A stretch of DNA of 64,000 nt from Bacteroidota bacterium (GTDB taxonomy: Bacteria; Bacteroidota; Ignavibacteria; Ignavibacteriales; Ignavibacteriaceae): the NCBI GenBank assembly GCA_022564295.1, contig JADFLR010000008.1, positions 1 to 64,000 of the forward strand, given 5' to 3'. This document shows positions 26,614 to 36,236 of this stretch, piece after piece. Position numbers and translations under genes: made by a program. The notes under the pieces were generated by a model, which worked only from the letters and a program-made list of their open reading frames with translations, did no database searches and was not told where the DNA came from. Each line of letters starts with the position of its first letter. Position 1 is the first letter of the stretch.

Positions 26614-28464
26614 TTACGTTCTTCCAAACCTTCTGTCAAATTCAATTAAAGATATTTTCACAACAATCGGTCTTCCGTGAGGGCAGGCATAAGGCATTGA
26701 TGTGGCGAAAAGCTGATCAATCAGTAAACGCATTTCTGTATCACTTAATTTGTCCCCGGCTTTTATTGCTGTTCTGCAAGAATATGATTTTGCCAGATTA
26801 TCTTTTTGTTCAAGTTTATTTTCACGTTCATTCACGGTATATTCTTCGATAATTTCCAACAAAACTTTCTCTTCCGAACCATTTTTAACATCATCAGGCA
26901 CACCCTCAATTACAATTTTATTTTTGCTCATAAGTTTAATTTCAAAACCGAGTTTATTTAAATATGGGTATAATTCCTGTATCAATTCATATCTTCCCGG
27001 ATCGAGCTGAACGGTGCGGGGAAAAAGAAGCTGCTGTGAAAACGGAATGTCAGCTTCAAATCGGTTAAGTGCTTTTTCGTAAAGAATTCTTTCATGTGCA
27101 ACATGCTGATCAATTATCATTAATCCTGTTTTTATTTGCGAAAGAATATACTTGTTGTGAAGTTGAAAAATAAATGATGCTTCTTCTTTTTCAGTTCGTG
27201 TTTCCTTCGGTAATGTATGCATCACTTCCTGCATTTCCTTTTTATCAAAAGGATGAGTTACAGGTTCATCGGGAGATCTGGTAATCACATCATCGGTTAT
27301 TGAACTAAAAATTCTGTCAATCTCTTCATCAGTAAATCTTGTTGTGTTTGTTTTGAAATTTCGCCGTGAAGGTCTGTCGCTAAAATCGTTTTCTTTTGTT
27401 GGATGATAACGGTCAACAATCAGTTTCTCTTCTTCAAGCACTTCTTCCGAAAACACCATAGAAGGAACGAGATCGTGTGTACCGAGACTTTTTTTAACAA
27501 CAGCTAAAGTAAAATTGTAAATACTTTTTTCATCATCAAACTTAGCTTCCAGTTTTGAAGGGTGAACATTTACATCAGTTTTTTCCGGATCGATTTTTAG
27601 AAAGAGAATGAAAAACGGATAATCACCCTTCTCAAGCAGATTTTCATAAGCTGTAAACACTGCATGATTTATCTGTCTGCTTATTATATATCTATCGTTT
27701 AAAAATAAATACTGTTCGCCCTTGCTTTTTTTTAATAAACTTGGTTTACCTATGAACCCGGTTATACTTAGATAATCCGTTTGTTCATCGACAGGGATTA
27801 GAGCATCGAGCATATTATCAGCAAAAACCTGTTTTATTCTGTTTCCCAACGAACCGCCTTGAAAATCAAAAATGAGATCATCGTTGTTATAAAATTTGAA
27901 AGTAATTTGCGGATGGCTTAAAGCGGTTTTGTTGAATGTATCAATTATATGTTTTAATTCGGTAGCATCTGATTTTAAAAATTTTCTTCTCGCAGGCGTA
28001 TTGAAAAAAAGATTTTTTACCGAAAGGCATGTTCCTTTAGAAAATGAACCCTTTTCTTTTATAAGATTTCCCTGTTCATCGGTATTTAACAGCGTGCCCA
28101 ATTCATCATCCTTAGTTTCAGTTTTTATCTCGATTTGTGCAACTGCCATCATAGAACTGAGAGCTTCGCCCCTGAAACCAAGTGTTTTTATTACTTCAAG
28201 GTCTTCGTAAGCTTTTATTTTACTTGTAGCATGTTTCTGCACGCAAAGAAGAACATCCTGCTCGCTCATTCCTACGCCGTCATCACAAACCTGTATTAAG
28301 TTCTTGCCGGCTTTTTTTACAATCACTTCAATATTTTTTGCATCCGCATCAATTGCGTTTTCTAACAATTCTTTCACAACTGAATCTGGACGCTGAATAA
28401 CTTCGCCGGCAGCAATTTTGCTGGCGATGTTTTCAGGTAATATTTGAATTTTGTTTTCGCTCAA
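26614..28464 (-). CDS. mutL: DNA mismatch repair protein MutL with endonuclease motif
   Basis: It is a GHKL ATPase that links MutS recognition to strand removal. The N-terminal ATPase motifs are [25 protein letters not shown]-type (residues about 13-38), [23 protein letters not shown] and [13 protein letters not shown]. The C-terminal domain has [12 protein letters not shown], close to the DQHA(X)2E(X)4E nickase motif, together with SCRTAIK and CPHGRP. This MutL should therefore nick DNA itself, unlike E. coli MutL. Length 616 is normal. Its start overlaps the folA stop (ATGA type), giving a thyA-folA-mutL operon. Confidence 0.96.
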   Translation of the reverse strand: MSENKIQILPENIASKIAAGEVIQRPDSVVKELLENAIDADAKNIEVIVKKAGKNLIQVCDDGVGMSEQDVLLCVQKHATSKIKAYEDLEVIKTLGFRGEALSSMMAVAQIEIKTETKDDELGTLLNTDEQGNLIKEKGSFSKGTCLSVKNLFFNTPARRKFLKSDATELKHIIDTFNKTALSHPQITFKFYNNDDLIFDFQGGSLGNRIKQVFADNMLDALIPVDEQTDYLSITGFIGKPSLLKKSKGEQYLFLNDRYIISRQINHAVFTAYENLLEKGDYPFFILFLKIDPEKTDVNVHPSKLEAKFDDEKSIYNFTLAVVKKSLGTHDLVPSMVFSEEVLEEEKLIVDRYHPTKENDFSDRPSRRNFKTNTTRFTDEEIDRIFSSITDDVITRSPDEPVTHPFDKKEMQEVMHTLPKETRTEKEEASFIFQLHNKYILSQIKTGLMIIDQHVAHERILYEKALNRFEADIPFSQQLLFPRTVQLDPGRYELIQELYPYLNKLGFEIKLMSKNKIVIEGVPDDVKNGSEEKVLLEIIEEYTVNERENKLEQKDNLAKSYSCRTAIKAGDKLSDTEMRLLIDQLFATSMPYACPHGRPIVVKISLIEFDRRFGRT

Positions 28465-28943
28465 CTCTTCCTCTTATAAGTTATAATCTCAAATTGTTCT
28501 CTATCATCCTTTGAGTCAATATACCATTCATTCATACCAAATTCAGGGAATTTAACTTCACCTTCTGCTTCAAATTTCATATGTGAGATAATCATTTCAT
28601 CTGCAATTGAAATTGATTGATTGTAAATTTCTCCACCGCCTGTAATAAATATCTTTTCTTTATTTAATAATTTACAATACTCGATTGCTTCATTTAAAGA
28701 ATGTAAGATTATTACATCATCAAAATCATAATTTAAATTAGCGTTACGGGTAACAACTATGTTTTCTCTTCCCTTTAATGGTTTTCCAAGTGATTCGAAA
28801 CTTTTTCTACCCATAATAATCGGCGAACCCATTGTTGCTTTTTTGAAATGCTGAAAGTCTTCTTTAATATGCCAGGGCATTTCTCCGTTTGCTCTTCCAA
28901 TAACTCCGTTGGTAGCAACGGCAACAATTATAATTATCCTCAA
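28461..28943 (-). CDS. folA: Dihydrofolate reductase
   Basis: It reduces dihydrofolate with NADPH. Seen: VAVATNGVIGRANGEMPWHI, with the catalytic acidic residue in the later KEDFQHFKK, GSPIIMGRKSFESLGKPLKGR and ITGGGEIYNQS. Length 160 is standard. It overlaps thyA upstream by four bases and mutL downstream. The coupling with thyA is the classic arrangement, since thymidylate synthase makes its substrate. Confidence 0.96.
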   Translation of the reverse strand: MRIIIIVAVATNGVIGRANGEMPWHIKEDFQHFKKATMGSPIIMGRKSFESLGKPLKGRENIVVTRNANLNYDFDDVIILHSLNEAIEYCKLLNKEKIFITGGGEIYNQSISIADEMIISHMKFEAEGEVKFPEFGMNEWYIDSKDDREQFEIITYKRKS

Positions 28944-29779
28944 ACAGCAACCTCAAACTTAATTTTATCGTGATGCTGATAATTAAGAAGCTCGAAATCA
29001 TCAAACGTCAGTTCGTTTAAAGGTTTTTTCGCAATTTTTAGTTGTGGAAGAGGAAGAGGTTCGCGCTTTAATTGTTCTTTCAATCCATTAAGATGATCGT
29101 AACTTTCGATCTCACTTCCCTCAGCGGCAACGTAGATGTGTGCATCAATTATTGTATGCGCAAACTCACCTAACTCTAATCCCACCTGCTGTGCGATTAC
29201 CAAAGTTAAAAGAGAATATGCTGCAAGATTAAACGGAATCCCCAAAGCAATATCTCCCGAGCGCTGTGTTAAATGGCAGTTTAGTTTGCCATCGTTTACA
29301 TTAAATACAAACGTGTAATGGCAGGGAGGCAGCTTACTTGTAGTTGCATTCCCCGGTTCCCATGCAGTTACAACTAATCTTCTGCTGTTTGGATTCCTAT
29401 TTATTTCATCAATAACATATTGTATCTGATCAACTTCTCTTACTTCCCATTCACCTTTTTTATTTTTTTGTGCACTTGGAAAGTGACGCCAGTAGTAACC
29501 GTAAGCAGTTTCAAGATTTCCATCTTCGTCAGCCCAGGCATCCCAAATTTTAGTGTGTTTTCTAAGATTCCTTATATGGTTTTCACCAGAAAGATACCAA
29601 AGGACTTCGTGCAGTAAAGAATTCCAATGCATCTTTTTTGTTGTAAGCAGCGGAAAGCCTTCATTAAGATCAACTTTGTAAAAAGCTCCGAAGTAAGAAA
29701 TTGTATCCACGCCGGTACGCGAAGGCTTTCGTGTGCCATTATCCATTACTAATTTTACGAGATCTAAATACTGTCTCAT
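28940..29779 (-). CDS. thyA: Thymidylate synthase (ThyA type)
   Basis: It methylates dUMP using methylene-tetrahydrofolate. Seen: DNGTRKPSRTGVDTISYFG (phosphate-binding Arg), EVLWYLSGENHIRNLR, WDAWADEDGN, AYGYYWRHFP, active-site Cys in LPPCHYTFVF, QRSGDIALGIPFNLAAY and AHIYVAAEG. Length 279 is normal. First gene of the thyA-folA-mutL operon, with about 100 bases of non-coding DNA upstream. Confidence 0.97.
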   Translation of the reverse strand: MRQYLDLVKLVMDNGTRKPSRTGVDTISYFGAFYKVDLNEGFPLLTTKKMHWNSLLHEVLWYLSGENHIRNLRKHTKIWDAWADEDGNLETAYGYYWRHFPSAQKNKKGEWEVREVDQIQYVIDEINRNPNSRRLVVTAWEPGNATTSKLPPCHYTFVFNVNDGKLNCHLTQRSGDIALGIPFNLAAYSLLTLVIAQQVGLELGEFAHTIIDAHIYVAAEGSEIESYDHLNGLKEQLKREPLPLPQLKIAKKPLNELTFDDFELLNYQHHDKIKFEVAV

Positions 29780-29884
29780 CCTTTTCCCACAGATAATTGA
29801 ATTCTAATAAAGAAATGATTTAATATGAAATTTACTAAATTTTCATCAAGCCGTAAAATGCATTAATCCAGCTTACTAGTAAAA

Positions 29885-30082
29885 TTATTCCTGTTTTTTA
29901 GTTTCCCTATTTTTGATAGAAATATTATTTGTATATGCTTTTGCAATCTCAAATGTTCTTTCAGTACTTTCGGAATCTACCACAATTATTTCATCAGCCC
30001 ATTTTATATCTTCCAGGCAATCTCTGATGTTTTCTTCCTCATTTCCTGTGATAAGAATTACAGAAATCTTATTTTGCAGCAA
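29885..30082 (-). pseudogene. Truncated family 2 glycosyltransferase (N-terminal 65 residues)
   Basis: The fragment reads ISVILITGNEEENIRDCLED...WADEIIVVDSESTERTFEIA, the nucleotide-sugar binding start of WaaE/KdtX-like GT2 enzymes (usual VIITKNEEHNI...WADEIIVVDSGSTD). It stops after 65 residues in a Lys/Glu-rich tail, far short of the about 250 expected, and no continuation was found in other frames of the 105-base gap downstream. It is divergent from the GT39-like gene at 30114. Confidence 0.7.
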
Positions 30083-30113
30083 ATAAATACTTCCTTTACT
30101 AATAATATTTTTA

Positions 30114-31433
30114 ATGTTTATTAAACTGATTAATTATTTAACCAATAATTTAAAGAATGTAATAATATTATATGTCACAATTCAATTACTGTTGGTATTA
30201 TTACTTCAAGTTGAATATCGCAGTGATTCAGCGCATTATTTTAAGTTAGCTCAAGACTGTCTTCATGCAAATTCATTCTATCCTGCATCGCAACATTTAT
30301 TTAGCTATTATATTTTCGCACCTTTGTTTGTAAATATTCTTGTAATATTACTTCAAATTTCCAACTCAACTATTATCATAAGCATATTTAATTTACTATT
30401 AAATTCACTTCAACTTTTTCTTATATATAAATTATCTGTAAATATATTCAATAGGAATGTAGGTGCAATAACAGTTTTATTGTACATCTTCTATTTAAAT
30501 AATTTGGGATTTCTTGTTTCAAATCTTACAGAGTTATTATACGGGGTATTAGTTTTAATAGCTTTTATTTTTTATATAAGAAAAGGAAACCTGAATTATT
30601 TTATCAGCGGATTGTTTTTAGGTGCTTCAATTTCTGTTAAACCGGTTGGATTTACTCTACTCCTCGCATTTATTTTGTTTTTTATATATAACAAAATAAA
30701 GTTAAATAAATCATATCCTATCATTTGGATTATCAGTGGTGTTATAACTTTCATTTCGGTATTCGGTTTGTTTAATCACTTACACTTTGGAAGATTCATT
30801 TTTACATCATCTACCGGTCCTATAAATATTCTTATGGGTGCTAATGATAATGCAACCGGCGGGTATAAAGATGAAGTATTTAAACCCGGTAATGCTGGTT
30901 ATTTAGCAAACGGTGATTCAATGACTTACCTGGAGAAAAATGATTTCTATACAGAAAAATCTTTGGCCTGGATAGCTTCTCATCCGTTAAGATGGTTAGG
31001 GCTTATGCCAATGAAATTAATTCACACATTTATTTGGGATGATATTGCTGTTTCATATTTACTCGATACAGGTGAATGGGACTTCGCTAAGATTGTTAAA
31101 TATCTATGGAATGATAAAAGCATTAAAAATATTTTACCAAATACCTCAATAACTAAAAAAATATTATTTTATTCGATAGAGGGATTACACCTGATATATT
31201 ATTACATCTTAATGGCTTTAATCATTATTGGAATTATCATTTACAAAAAGAATATAATTAAGAGCGAAATTGCACCAATAATAATTTTATATGTAATACT
31301 TGGAATTGTTATGATTCTCATTACAGTGGGAAACGTCAGATACAAGTATCCTTATATCATTATCTTGCTGCCTTTTGCTGCGAACTATATATATCAATTA
31401 ACAGAGAGAGTTAAGAAGAAAGATATTGACTGA
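30114..31433 (+). CDS. GT39-like polytopic membrane glycosyltransferase
   Basis: The 439-residue protein has about ten transmembrane helices. The first external loop contains EYRSDSAHYFKLAQDCL, matching the acidic catalytic loop (often a D-x-x-Y/H pattern) of the GT-C/PMT_2 superfamily that transfers sugars from polyprenyl phosphates. Later NLTELLYGVLVLIA and SVKPVGFTLLLA match the family layout. The large loop FNHLHFGRF to HPLRWLG lies outside the membrane. It overlaps the next gene by eight bases. Acceptor and sugar unknown. Confidence 0.78.
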   Translation: MFIKLINYLTNNLKNVIILYVTIQLLLVLLLQVEYRSDSAHYFKLAQDCLHANSFYPASQHLFSYYIFAPLFVNILVILLQISNSTIIISIFNLLLNSLQLFLIYKLSVNIFNRNVGAITVLLYIFYLNNLGFLVSNLTELLYGVLVLIAFIFYIRKGNLNYFISGLFLGASISVKPVGFTLLLAFILFFIYNKIKLNKSYPIIWIISGVITFISVFGLFNHLHFGRFIFTSSTGPINILMGANDNATGGYKDEVFKPGNAGYLANGDSMTYLEKNDFYTEKSLAWIASHPLRWLGLMPMKLIHTFIWDDIAVSYLLDTGEWDFAKIVKYLWNDKSIKNILPNTSITKKILFYSIEGLHLIYYYILMALIIIGIIIYKKNIIKSEIAPIIILYVILGIVMILITVGNVRYKYPYIIILLPFAANYIYQLTERVKKKDID

Positions 31434-32898
31434 CAAAATTGCAAAATATAGAAGCGAACTTTTTCTTACTTTAATTATAATTATTGGTATTATCCTTCGA
31501 TTGTATTTTCAAATTGGTCACATTTTTTCCGATGATGCTTATTATTCCTATTTAAGTTATACTTTGTTAGGGGGAGAATTTGCTAAGGATTATCTCGGTT
31601 ATCCTATCTTTCCGTTACGGATAACTTTTCTTTCAATCACTGCTTTATCATTTAATGTTTTTGGGATTAATGAATTTGCAACGATTATAATCCCTTTTTT
31701 ACTATCAATCGCAAATTTGATTTTAACTTATAATCTCGCAAAACTTTTAACGGGGGATGTAAATATTTCTCTTCTTTCTGCACTGTTAATGGCTTTCTTC
31801 CCGACTGATATAGTATTCGCAACAATTGGCTTTGTGGATTTACCAAATGTATTTTTTATAAACCTCGGTATTTATTTCCTTTACAAATCTTATAAGTTTA
31901 ACAAAAACCTTTTAGCAATTCTCGGAGGTATTTTATTCTTTCTTTCAATGCAGATTAAAGAAAACATTTACTACATAGCCATTCTGCTTATTATCTTATT
32001 GGTTTACATAATTGTAAAAAAGAAGCACTTAAACACTCAGATAGTGATAGCATTACTTTTCATTTTACTAAACGTGGTTGTTGAAGGAATTGTTTACCTG
32101 ATTCTTCATAAAGATTTTTTATACCGCTTTACAGTTTTGCATCAAAATTATAATTACAGTTATTATGATTTCTTCCCACACACAGCACAAAAAATTAGTG
32201 ATGTGAAAAATTATTGGCTCAATCTTTTCGATCAGATTTTTATTGTTAACAGTAAAGCAATTTTTCTAAGAAGATTTTATCTGTTTCTGCCAATTGTCGC
32301 AACAATAAAAAGTATGATTAACATTAGAAAAAAAGGGGACCTTTTACTTACATTTTGGTTTTTGGGGACATTGATATTACTCATTGCTTTTACAACTTCA
32401 TTTACAGATTATAAACCGTTAGACCTAAAAAGAAGCTGGTATATCTATCCGCTCCTTATGCCAATGATAATTATTACAGCTTCATTCATAAATGAAATGA
32501 AAAGGCATCTTCGTTATATTTTAGTTTCTGCATATCTTATTGGCGGAGTAATTATGTGCACGCATTATGAAGTTTATTTTGATAAAGAAAATAAAACGGA
32601 ACTGAAATTATTTATTGCAAAGAATAAGCAGCGTAAAATATTTACAGATCATTTTACAAAATACAGTGTGGATTTAATTCGCAGTTATTTTGATTTAACC
32701 AAATCCGAAAGAATACTTGAAAGTGATTTTAATTGGAAGGAACTTAAAAAAGGTGATTGGGTTCTTTATAATCAAAAGCATATTGATGAATTAAAACTGC
32801 AAAAATATAATTTTCCTGATTTTTCAATTTTGAAAACGAACTTATTCAGCAAAGTAAAAAACTACGGTGATTTTATTTTTTACGAGAAGGTGGAATAA
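31426..32898 (+). CDS. GT39-like polytopic membrane glycosyltransferase
   Basis: The 490-residue protein has ten or more helices and the first-loop signature IGHIFSDDAYYSYLSYTLLGGEF, the DD-Y pattern of ArnT/PMT_2-type transferases. It continues with NEFATIIIPFLLSI, ALLMAFFPTDIVFATIGFVD and AFTTSFTDYKPLDLKRSWYIYP, a family-like region. The start is TTG 31426 inside the end of the previous gene. Probably works together with it on a lipid-linked sugar or a cell-envelope acceptor. Confidence 0.82.
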   Translation: MTDKIAKYRSELFLTLIIIIGIILRLYFQIGHIFSDDAYYSYLSYTLLGGEFAKDYLGYPIFPLRITFLSITALSFNVFGINEFATIIIPFLLSIANLILTYNLAKLLTGDVNISLLSALLMAFFPTDIVFATIGFVDLPNVFFINLGIYFLYKSYKFNKNLLAILGGILFFLSMQIKENIYYIAILLIILLVYIIVKKKHLNTQIVIALLFILLNVVVEGIVYLILHKDFLYRFTVLHQNYNYSYYDFFPHTAQKISDVKNYWLNLFDQIFIVNSKAIFLRRFYLFLPIVATIKSMINIRKKGDLLLTFWFLGTLILLIAFTTSFTDYKPLDLKRSWYIYPLLMPMIIITASFINEMKRHLRYILVSAYLIGGVIMCTHYEVYFDKENKTELKLFIAKNKQRKIFTDHFTKYSVDLIRSYFDLTKSERILESDFNWKELKKGDWVLYNQKHIDELKLQKYNFPDFSILKTNLFSKVKNYGDFIFYEKVE

Positions 32899-32972
32899 AA
32901 ATATCGTATAAACAAAAGTAATAATTTGTAAATTTAAGTTTCACATATAACTCAAATGAAACTATAGGATAA

Positions 32973-33932
32973 ATGGAAATTATAGAATACTCAGAAAAGT
33001 GGAAGGATAAATGGGATAATTTTGTTCTGGAATCGAACAACGGAACAATATTCCAAATGCAAAAATTTTTTGATTATCATCCTGAAGGCAAATATACTTT
33101 TAACCATCTTATATTTTTTGACAAAGGAAATATTGTTGCTCTTCTTCCGGGTTCAAGGATTGGCAGTTTGTATGAATCACCAATCGGTTCAAGTTATGGT
33201 TCAATAGTTACTAAAGATGTTAAGTTTGCTTATGCGATGGAAATAGTTTCTGCTTTATTAGAGTATGGCAAAAAAATTGGAATAAAAGAATTCCTTTTAA
33301 CATCAGCACCAAGAGTTTATGAAAAACATCCAAACGAAAATCTTGATTTTGCTATGCTGTGGCAGGGCTTTAATTACGATCTTCACTATATTTCCAGCGC
33401 AATAAAACTATTTCCCGATAGAGATATTATTTCACGATTTCAACCTACAATAAGGCGTAACATCAGAAAAGCATTAAAGAATCCCGATATCCGTATTGAG
33501 TTGAACAATCGTTATGATGAATTTCATCCCATATTAGTTGACAACAAAGCACGCCACGATATTACACCTACTCACACTTTGGAAGATCTATTGAAATTGA
33601 AAAAACTTTTTCCGGAAAACATTTTACTTTTTATGGTTTATTATAAAGATGAACCGATTGCCGGTTCCAATGTTTTTGTCTGCAACAAACAGGTTGCACT
33701 TTGCTTTTATAATATGCTTAAATATGAATATGAAAATTTAAAACCAATTCACCATGTTATGTACGAAGTTGTTAAATGGTCAACAGAACATGGTTATCAG
33801 TATGTAGATATTGGTGTATCACAGGATACGAACGCGGATAACCCGATGACACCTAGTATGAGTCTTATAGATTTTAAAGAAAAGTTTGATGCTAAGTCTG
33901 TAATGCGAAACACATTAAAGAAAACTCTATAA
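32973..33932 (+). CDS. FemAB/BioF2-like acyltransferase (GNAT fold)
   Basis: The 319-residue soluble protein shows the double-GNAT pattern of FemAB-related enzymes: ESNNGTIFQMQKFFDYHPEG near the start (as in W..FV..H..G..FH), ESPIGSSYGSIV, RRNIRKALKN, ITPTHTLEDLLKLKK, PIAGSNVFV and a C-terminal YVDIGVSQDTNAD then LIDFKEKFDA. Members transfer aminoacyl or acyl groups to peptidoglycan or to surface sugars. It is between GT39-like and GT4 genes, which favours a surface-glycan acceptor. Confidence 0.75.
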   Translation: MEIIEYSEKWKDKWDNFVLESNNGTIFQMQKFFDYHPEGKYTFNHLIFFDKGNIVALLPGSRIGSLYESPIGSSYGSIVTKDVKFAYAMEIVSALLEYGKKIGIKEFLLTSAPRVYEKHPNENLDFAMLWQGFNYDLHYISSAIKLFPDRDIISRFQPTIRRNIRKALKNPDIRIELNNRYDEFHPILVDNKARHDITPTHTLEDLLKLKKLFPENILLFMVYYKDEPIAGSNVFVCNKQVALCFYNMLKYEYENLKPIHHVMYEVVKWSTEHGYQYVDIGVSQDTNADNPMTPSMSLIDFKEKFDAKSVMRNTLKKTL

Positions 33933-33946
33933 AAAACGTTTTAGAT

Positions 33947-35062
33947 ATGTCATCAAACAAAAAAGTTTTAATCACCTTTCTTGGCAATATAGATTATGAT
34001 ACTCGCTGTTATAATTTTTACCACACTCTTAAAGTAAATGGTTTTGATGTTAGCTTTACGGGTTTTGATTGGCTTACAAAAAATTTTAAGCCCGTTAAGG
34101 GGGATATCACAATTCACAAACTTAAAAAGGGATTTCTTTCACTTTCGTTTTATTTGAAATTTATCTGGCACATTAAACTTGCCTTGTTTTCATCACGCGC
34201 ATCAATATTTTTCGCAGAAGATATTTACACTTTACCATTTGTAGTTATTTTCGGTAAACTAAAAAGAGTGAAGATCTTTTATGATTCGAGAGAACTCTTT
34301 GGATACCTTGCTGGATTAAAGGAAAGAAAATTTGTGCAATCTTTTTGGAAGGCTGTTGAAAAACTTTTTATAAAACATGCAGATCACATTATAACAACAG
34401 GAAGTATGGATTCAGATGTGCTCAAGGAAATGTACGGTGTTAACAATACGGTTGTATTAAGAAATTTTCCACGCTATTATAAACCTGCACAGCAAACCGA
34501 TTTGAGAAATCAATTGGGAATAAACAAAGACAAAAAAATTCTGCTTTACCAGGGAGTGATATTAAAAGGAAGAGGTATTGAAAAAATATTTGATATACTG
34601 CCGGACATGTCAGAATTTGTTTTTGTTTTAATTGGCGGCGGAGAATTTGAAAATTATTATAAAAATTTGGCTGTAGAACGAAAGATAATTAACCAGGTCT
34701 TTTTTATAGGAAAATTTAATCAGGAGGATTTGCCAAAGTTAACACCATCAGTAGATGTAGGAATTGTACTTATTGAAAACATTAGCAGAAGTTATTACTA
34801 CGCATTGCCAAATAAGTTATTTGAATATATTATGGCTGAGGTACCGGTTGTAGTTAGTAACCTTCCACAAATGAAAGAAATTGTCCATAAATATAATGTA
34901 GGTTATGCTGTTGATCCAGATAATAAAGATGAGTTAATCGCTGCGCTTAAAAAATTAACATCAGATGAAGTGCTATATAAAAAATTCAAACAAAACTGCA
35001 AGATAGCTTCTAAAGAACTGAATTGGGAAAACGAGATTGGTAATCTTTTAGAACTACTTTAG
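33947..35062 (+). CDS. GT4-family glycosyltransferase
   Basis: The 371-residue protein has two Rossmann lobes. The N-terminal lobe holds FAEDIYTLPFVVIFGKLKRVKIFYDSRELF-like sequence (residues about 85-115). The C-terminal lobe holds KILLYQGVILKGRGIEKIF and the donor-binding region PNKLFEYIMAEVPVVVSNLPQ, matching GT4 enzymes (usual K..EYMA.G.PVV). Cytoplasmic transfer of an activated sugar to a lipid-linked glycan is expected. It begins 14 bases after the FemAB-like gene. Confidence 0.88.
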   Translation: MSSNKKVLITFLGNIDYDTRCYNFYHTLKVNGFDVSFTGFDWLTKNFKPVKGDITIHKLKKGFLSLSFYLKFIWHIKLALFSSRASIFFAEDIYTLPFVVIFGKLKRVKIFYDSRELFGYLAGLKERKFVQSFWKAVEKLFIKHADHIITTGSMDSDVLKEMYGVNNTVVLRNFPRYYKPAQQTDLRNQLGINKDKKILLYQGVILKGRGIEKIFDILPDMSEFVFVLIGGGEFENYYKNLAVERKIINQVFFIGKFNQEDLPKLTPSVDVGIVLIENISRSYYYALPNKLFEYIMAEVPVVVSNLPQMKEIVHKYNVGYAVDPDNKDELIAALKKLTSDEVLYKKFKQNCKIASKELNWENEIGNLLELL

Positions 35063-35243
35063 TAAAGAAAAACTTAATGAATTATTCTGAGGAAAGTGAC
35101 GATGGAGAATCTTTTTAGCAGAAAACGGGGTTCTTCTCTGCATCAGATTAATTAGAGTGAATCCTAAAAAACATACTCCTTAATATATCTATTTATCAAT
35201 CTCGTTATAATAATAGGAATTATAATGAGGAAAAATATTTTAA

Positions 35244-35274
35244 TTGCTTTAATCCCTCTAATTTAATACGTTTA
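35244..35274 (+). promoter_or_regulatory. Bacteroidota-type promoter candidate
   Basis: TTG at 35244-35246, exactly 20 bases, then TACGTTTA at 35267-35274 (seven of eight to TAnnTTTG). It would start transcription about 20 bases before the ATG at 35298. The preceding stretch (35063-35243) holds no recognisable gene. Confidence 0.45.
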
Positions 35275-35297
35275 AATGTATGTTCAAGAGGAAAATT

Positions 35298-36236
35298 ATG
35301 ATTTTAAATAAATATGTATTTACAAATCTTTTTCTAATCATCATATTCCACTTATGTGGGATTAATGTATGGGCACAGAACCAAACAATTTTAATATTTG
35401 ATCCCCACCAGGTTTCTACCAACTTTCAAAACTCGTTTCATCAACTTAGCTCCGATTCAATTTATATTACCGATTCTTTGGATGAAAACATTAATGGTTT
35501 TGATGCACTGTTTCTTTTTATTGGATATCCTTATGTACTTTCGGAAGAAGAAGGGAACAGGTTGATTGAATATATGAATCTAAACAAAGCAATTTATATA
35601 TTCGTACAGGATATTTACCAAGTTACGTACTGGAATTATGTAGGTGTTACTGGTTTTGTTTATTTCCCACTTCTTACTATAGTAGACCGCGTTATGGGAG
35701 TGGATACAACATTTACTGAGAATATTGTTATAGATACAAGCTTTGTAAGCGGTAGTATTCCTGGGCCTCAGGGAAATATTTCTCCAATATTAACTGGTAT
35801 TAGTGACAGCAGCATTTCGCTTACAACTACTTATATTCCTTTAGATGAATCTATACAAGTTATTATTGATTTTTTCAATCTAATTCATCATTCTGAATTT
35901 CTTGAAAGAGTATTAATCCATTTTGGATTGGAAGAACCAAATAGTATTCTAGATGAAAATGCTGATCAGCCAATTACGTTTTATTTACACCAAAATTATC
36001 CAAACCCGTTTAACCCAATTACCAGTATTCAGTATGCAGTAAGCAGCAGGCAATTTGTTAGCTTAAAGGTTTATGATGTATTAGGAAATGAAATTGCATC
36101 TCTCGTTGACGAAGAAAAACCAGTCGGAAGTTATGAGATTAAATTTGATGGGACAGGATTGACAAGTGGGATTTATTTTTATCAGCTAAAGGCTGGTTCA
36201 TATATTAAAACTAAGAAGATGGTTTTGATAAAGTGA
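35298..36236 (+). CDS. Secreted protein with T9SS sorting domain
   Basis: ATG 35298 is chosen because AAGAGG lies six bases upstream and a standard signal peptide follows (NLFLIIIFHLCGINVWAQ); an upstream ATG at 35280 would add six residues. The mature part (about residues 24-225) is a compact domain with FDPHQVSTNFQNSFHQL and NGFDALFLFIGYPYVLSEEEGNRLI, which looks like the flavodoxin-like fold of secreted type-A GATase-like domains. It ends with the T9SS domain (HQNYPNPFNPITSIQY...LKVYDVLGNE...SGIYFYQL...KKMVLIK). Surface location is expected; function unknown. It overlaps the next gene by four bases. Confidence 0.8.
   Translation: MILNKYVFTNLFLIIIFHLCGINVWAQNQTILIFDPHQVSTNFQNSFHQLSSDSIYITDSLDENINGFDALFLFIGYPYVLSEEEGNRLIEYMNLNKAIYIFVQDIYQVTYWNYVGVTGFVYFPLLTIVDRVMGVDTTFTENIVIDTSFVSGSIPGPQGNISPILTGISDSSISLTTTYIPLDESIQVIIDFFNLIHHSEFLERVLIHFGLEEPNSILDENADQPITFYLHQNYPNPFNPITSIQYAVSSRQFVSLKVYDVLGNEIASLVDEEKPVGSYEIKFDGTGLTSGIYFYQLKAGSYIKTKKMVLIK

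Noticed and set aside
24912-26645. Upstream ATG at 26645 as the start of the mutase
   Set aside because: It would overlap the mutL end by 32 bases and add residues not typical for the family; ATG 26567 fits better.
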